Positions 61,238 to 64,000 of a stretch of 64,000 bases of DNA are shown here, piece by piece. The notes beneath the pieces are model-generated. The model saw only the letters and a program-made list of their open reading frames with translations. It had not been told where the DNA came from and did not search any database. How positions within the stretch are numbered: the stretch's first letter is position 1; the number at the start of each line of letters is the position of its first letter. The position numbers and the translations under genes are program-made. Origin of the DNA: Nocardia sp. NBC_01503 (GTDB lineage Bacteria > Actinomycetota > Actinomycetes > Mycobacteriales > Mycobacteriaceae); NCBI RefSeq assembly GCF_036327755.1, contig NZ_CP109596.1:930001-994000 (forward strand). The letters are read 5' to 3'.

Positions 61238-61783
61238 GTGACCACACCCCTGCGCATTCTGCTGATCTCGGGCAGCACCCGGGACAGCTCCACCAATACC
61301 GCCGCACTGCGCACCATCGCCGCGGAGGCGCCGGCCGATCTCACCGCGACGCTCTACGCCGGATTGGTCGAGCTGCCGCAGTTCGTCCCCGGTCTCGAAC
61401 CCGAACCCGCGAATGTCGAGGCGCTGCACAAGCAGTTGGCCGATTCCGACGCGGTGCTCATCTGCACACCGGAGTACGCGGGCATGATTCCGGGGAGCCT
61501 GAAGAATCTGCTCGAATGGACGGTCGGCACCGGGGATCTGATGGACAAGCCGGTGGCGTGGATCAATGTGGCGTACCCGGGGCGCGGGGACGCCGCCGTC
61601 GAAACCCTCAGCACGGTGTTGGGTTACGTCAGCGCCGATATCGTCGAGGTCGCGTGCGGGCGCATCACCGTGCTACGCGAACAGGTCGGCGCGGACGGAC
61701 TGGTCGAGGATGACCAGGCGCGGCAGCGGCTGAGCCTGGTATTGCCCGCGATTGCCGCGCATGTGCGCGAGAAGGCCGCCTGA
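61238..61783 (+). CDS. NADPH-dependent FMN reductase
   Basis: A 181-residue flavodoxin-fold protein. ISGSTRDSSTN is the FMN phosphate loop and CTPEYAGMIPGSLKNLLEW the second FMN site, both typical of the SsuE/ArsH-like reductases. Uses NAD(P)H to reduce FMN or quinone-like compounds. The GTG 61238 start matches the family N-terminus; ATG 61199 would add 13 residues. A hairpin terminator follows before the exporter gene. Confidence 0.87.
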   Translation: MTTPLRILLISGSTRDSSTNTAALRTIAAEAPADLTATLYAGLVELPQFVPGLEPEPANVEALHKQLADSDAVLICTPEYAGMIPGSLKNLLEWTVGTGDLMDKPVAWINVAYPGRGDAAVETLSTVLGYVSADIVEVACGRITVLREQVGADGLVEDDQARQRLSLVLPAIAAHVREKAA

Positions 61784-61818
61784 GCGGCCGAAACCTACCC
61801 TCCCACAGCGGGAAACAG

Positions 61819-61852
61819 CGCGGCCGCCGATAATCGGGCGGCCGCGTTCTTC
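61819..61852 (+). terminator. Hairpin terminator after the FMN reductase
   Basis: CGCGGCCGCC and GGCGGCCGCG form a perfect 10-pair stem with an 8-base loop, followed by TTCTTC. It separates the FMN reductase from the exporter's operator region. Confidence 0.6.
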
Positions 61853-61931
61853 ATACCCCCCACGGGTATGAAATGAATCACTGTCCACAACCTTTCTTCT
61901 GGATACCCCCCATGGGTATACAAGTACCCAT
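61853..61931 (+). promoter_or_regulatory. Two CsoR/RicR-like operators upstream of the exporter
   Basis: ATACCC-CCCAC-GGGTAT (61853-61869) and ATACCC-CCCAT-GGGTAT (61903-61919) differ by one base and start 50 bases apart. Both fit TACCC-N5-GGGTA, the kind of site bound by CsoR-family copper or persulfide sensors. The second is followed by an inverted ATGGGTA/TACCCAT pair (61912-61931). No csoR gene is in the window. Confidence 0.7.
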
Positions 61932-61955
61932 CGACTTTCCAGAAGGAGTGAGACC

Positions 61956-63383
61956 GTGTCCATCGATACCCAGGCGCCACCGTCCTCGCGACGGTGGACC
62001 GCCCTCGCACTCATTGCACTCGCCCAGTTCATGGTCATCATGGACACCTCGATCATCGGGGTCGCACTGCCGAAAATGCAGGGCGCACTGGGGTTCTCGC
62101 AGGAGAACCTGAGCTGGGTCTTCAACGCCTACGTGGTGGTCTTCGGCGGACTGCTACTGCTCGGCGGCAAGCTCTCCGACATCCTCGGGGCGCGGCGGAT
62201 ATTCCAGACCGGATGGGCGATCCTCGGGATCGGCTCACTGGTCGCGGGAATCGCCTCCTCCGCCACCGTCGAATTGATCGGCCGCGGCGTACAGGGAGCC
62301 GGGGCGGCGCTCATCGCACCCTCCGCGCTGACACTGCTCATGATGCTGTTCGGCTCGAACCCGCGTGAGCTGACCAAGGCGTTCGCGGTGTACGGCGCGG
62401 CTGCCCCCGCGGGCGGTACCGCCGGTGTATTCCTCGGCGGACTGATCACCGAATACGCCTCGTGGCCTTGGGTTTTCTATATCAATATCCCGCTTGCCAT
62501 CCTGGCGCTGATCGCCGCGCCCGCACTGGTGCCCGGCGGCGCGCTCGCCCCGCACGGTTCGGTCGATCTACTCGGCGCGCTCACCGCCACCCTCGGCCTG
62601 GGCGCCGCGGTCTTCGCCGTGGTGCGCGCACCGGAGGCGGGCTGGCTCTCCGGATCCACCTGGGGCACACTCGCTTTGGCTGCGGGGCTGCTGATCGCGT
62701 TCCTGGTCGTCCAGATTCGCCGCCGGGAACCGCTCATGCCGCTGTCGGTCTTCCGGTCACCGAATCTGGGCGCCGCCAACCTCTCCCAATTGCTGCTGGG
62801 TGCGGCCTGGGTGCCGATGTGGTTCTTCTTGAACCTTTACCTACAGCAGGTTCTCGGCTACTCGGCGTTCCCATCCGGTGCGGCACTGCTGCCCATGACC
62901 GCGCTCATCATGGCGGGCATGGTGGCACTGTCACCGAAGCTGTTCGCGCGCTTCGGCGCTCGGACCATGATCATCGCCGGGCTGCTCATCCTGGCCGCCG
63001 GACTGGTGTGGCTGTCGTTCATCCGCGCCGACGGCAATTTCTGGGTGGACGTGCTGCCCGGCTCACTGGTCGCGGCGCTGGGCATGTCCCTGGCCTTCGT
63101 TCCGTCGCTCCAGACCGCCATCTCGGCGGCGCCGCCGGAGGAGGGCGGCCTGGCCTCCGGCATCGTGAACACCGGCTACCAGATCGGCTCGGCCCTGGGC
63201 CTGGCCGCGGTCACCGCCATCGCCTCCGCGGCCGGAGCCGAAAAGCTCGGTGACACACTGGCTCTCACGGACGGCTTCAGCGCGGCATTCCGGGCCGCCG
63301 CCGGTATCGCCGCCGTAGCCGCCGTGGTGGCGGTAGCGACCTTCCGGAGGCAGGGGTCAGCCGCGGAGTTGATCGTGCCCTAG
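61956..63383 (+). CDS. DHA2 (EmrB/QacA) family MFS exporter
   Basis: A 475-residue drug:H+ antiporter with 14 predicted membrane segments. LAQFMVIMDTSIIGVALPKM at helix 1 holds the motif D1 region, GGKLSDILGARRIF motif A, and GGTAGVFLGGLITEYASWPW motif C. GTG 61956 with AGAAGGAG upstream. The twin CsoR/RicR-like operators suggest induction by copper or reactive sulfur rather than by the drug itself. Its stop shares the tetranucleotide CTAG with the convergent methyltransferase stop. Confidence 0.9.
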   Translation: MSIDTQAPPSSRRWTALALIALAQFMVIMDTSIIGVALPKMQGALGFSQENLSWVFNAYVVVFGGLLLLGGKLSDILGARRIFQTGWAILGIGSLVAGIASSATVELIGRGVQGAGAALIAPSALTLLMMLFGSNPRELTKAFAVYGAAAPAGGTAGVFLGGLITEYASWPWVFYINIPLAILALIAAPALVPGGALAPHGSVDLLGALTATLGLGAAVFAVVRAPEAGWLSGSTWGTLALAAGLLIAFLVVQIRRREPLMPLSVFRSPNLGAANLSQLLLGAAWVPMWFFLNLYLQQVLGYSAFPSGAALLPMTALIMAGMVALSPKLFARFGARTMIIAGLLILAAGLVWLSFIRADGNFWVDVLPGSLVAALGMSLAFVPSLQTAISAAPPEEGGLASGIVNTGYQIGSALGLAAVTAIASAAGAEKLGDTLALTDGFSAAFRAAAGIAAVAAVVAVATFRRQGSAAELIVP

Positions 63384-64000
63384 TCCTTGCGGGCGAGGCC
63401 GCCGTACGCACCCGAACGCTCGGGCGCTTCGACGACCTCGTCCGGATTCTCCGGACGCCACAGCGGCAGCTGGACCAGGCCCGGCTCCAGCAGGGTCCAA
63501 TCACCGAAGTAGGCGGCGATCTCATCGTGCCCGCGCAGCACGATCTCGGTGGAGGTGCGGCCCGAAAGCTTCTGCGCCTCCAGAACTTCCGCCGGTTGAC
63601 CATCCGCGGTGGCATGGGTGATGGCCACATAGCTGCCCGGCGCGCACACCTCGAGCAGCTTGGCCACCGCACCGGCGGGATCGGCCTCATCGGGTACGAA
63701 ATGCAGTACACCCAAGAGCAATACGGCGATCGGGCGCTCGAAATCGAGCAGCCGCTTCACCTCCGGATCGTTCAGGATCGAATCCGGCTGTGCCATATCG
63801 GCGTGAACGACCGTCGCGAGCGGGTTGCCGTCCAGAATGGCCTGGCTATGCGCCACCGCCACCGGATCGATATCCACGTAAACCACCCGGGCCCGCGGAT
63901 TCCGGGCCTGCGCCACCTCGTGCACATTGCCGACGGTGGGGATACCCGAGCCCAGATCCAGGAACTGGTCGATACCGGCGTCGGTCAGCACCCGGACGCA
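63380..64000 (-). CDS. SAM-dependent methyltransferase (PF04672 type), truncated at window edge
   Basis: The C-terminal ~205 residues of an S-adenosylmethionine methyltransferase of the actinobacterial PF04672 family. The SAM motif FLDLGSGIPTVGNVHEVAQ is present, followed by VVYVDIDPVAVAHS and ALIVL-like strand IAVLLLGVLHFVPDE. The N-terminal part lies beyond the window. Substrates of this family are mostly unknown. Shares CTAG with the exporter's stop. Confidence 0.85.
   Translation of the reverse strand, partial: CVRVLTDAGIDQFLDLGSGIPTVGNVHEVAQARNPRARVVYVDIDPVAVAHSQAILDGNPLATVVHADMAQPDSILNDPEVKRLLDFERPIAVLLLGVLHFVPDEADPAGAVAKLLEVCAPGSYVAITHATADGQPAEVLEAQKLSGRTSTEIVLRGHDEIAAYFGDWTLLEPGLVQLPLWRPENPDEVVEAPERSGAYGGLARKD

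Overview
This is a high-GC actinobacterial chromosome segment, most likely Nocardia or a close relative in the Mycobacteriales. That placement is an inference. It rests on the mix of an F420/LLM oxidoreductase, EthA-type Baeyer-Villiger monooxygenases, a ChoD-like sterol oxidase, a KshB-like reductase, a FadD15-like acyl-CoA ligase, PapA-like acyltransferases with a DrrAB-type exporter, a DUF222/HNH (13E12-type) protein and many GTG starts with 4-base gene overlaps. No rRNA, tRNA, CRISPR array or phage module was recognised.

Layout. 1-17 kb: small regulator/enzyme units, namely GntR+MFS, sterol desaturase-like hydroxylase, dienelactone hydrolase, rhodanese/MarR with a twin operator, LLM oxidoreductase, secreted GH1 glucosidase/TetR, M20 peptidase+YfcC transporter, secreted trypsin-like protease, class V aminotransferase, and an XRE regulator/aminotransferase/PntA-like operon. 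Several wrecked genes lie among them: an MFS tail, a carboxylesterase and an alpha/beta-hydrolase tail. 18-23 kb: two overlapping unknown genes, an EthA-like BVMO paired with an AurF-like diiron oxygenase under a divergent PadR, and a secreted esterase followed by a tiny Tat ORF. 23.8-30.1 kb: a five-gene operon (PapA-like acyltransferase, GT1 glycosyltransferase, DrrA, DrrB, second acyltransferase) that looks like acylated glycolipid assembly and export. 30-35 kb: secreted proteins, then a MerR-peroxiredoxin fusion coupled to thioredoxin.

35-39.4 kb is the mobile/repeat zone. It holds a DUF222/HNH gene with a low-complexity insert, a large imperfect inverted repeat, and a complete IS256-family element (37945-39359). 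The element has recognisable ends and a 9-bp target duplication and has landed inside the right arm of the repeat. 39.5-46.4 kb: fadD, then a five-gene operon (ThDP enzyme, SRPBCC, KAS III-like, aminotransferase, OhrR-like MarR) that resembles an uncharacterised small-molecule pathway. 46.7-50.3 kb: Lrp/AsnC regulator divergent from MFS + M20D amidohydrolase.

50.5-57.1 kb is the most striking region: two tandem PF10118 proteins, a BVMO, an SDR, a KshB-like reductase and an esterase-type serine hydrolase, largely translationally coupled and divergent from a TetR gene. Read in order, these could hydroxylate a substrate, oxidise the alcohol to a ketone, insert oxygen to form an ester and hydrolyse it, which is a subterminal-oxidation route. 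57.9-64 kb: ChoD-like oxidase, secretory-lipase-family protein, FMN reductase, a DHA2 exporter under twin CsoR/RicR-like operators, and a SAM methyltransferase cut by the window edge.
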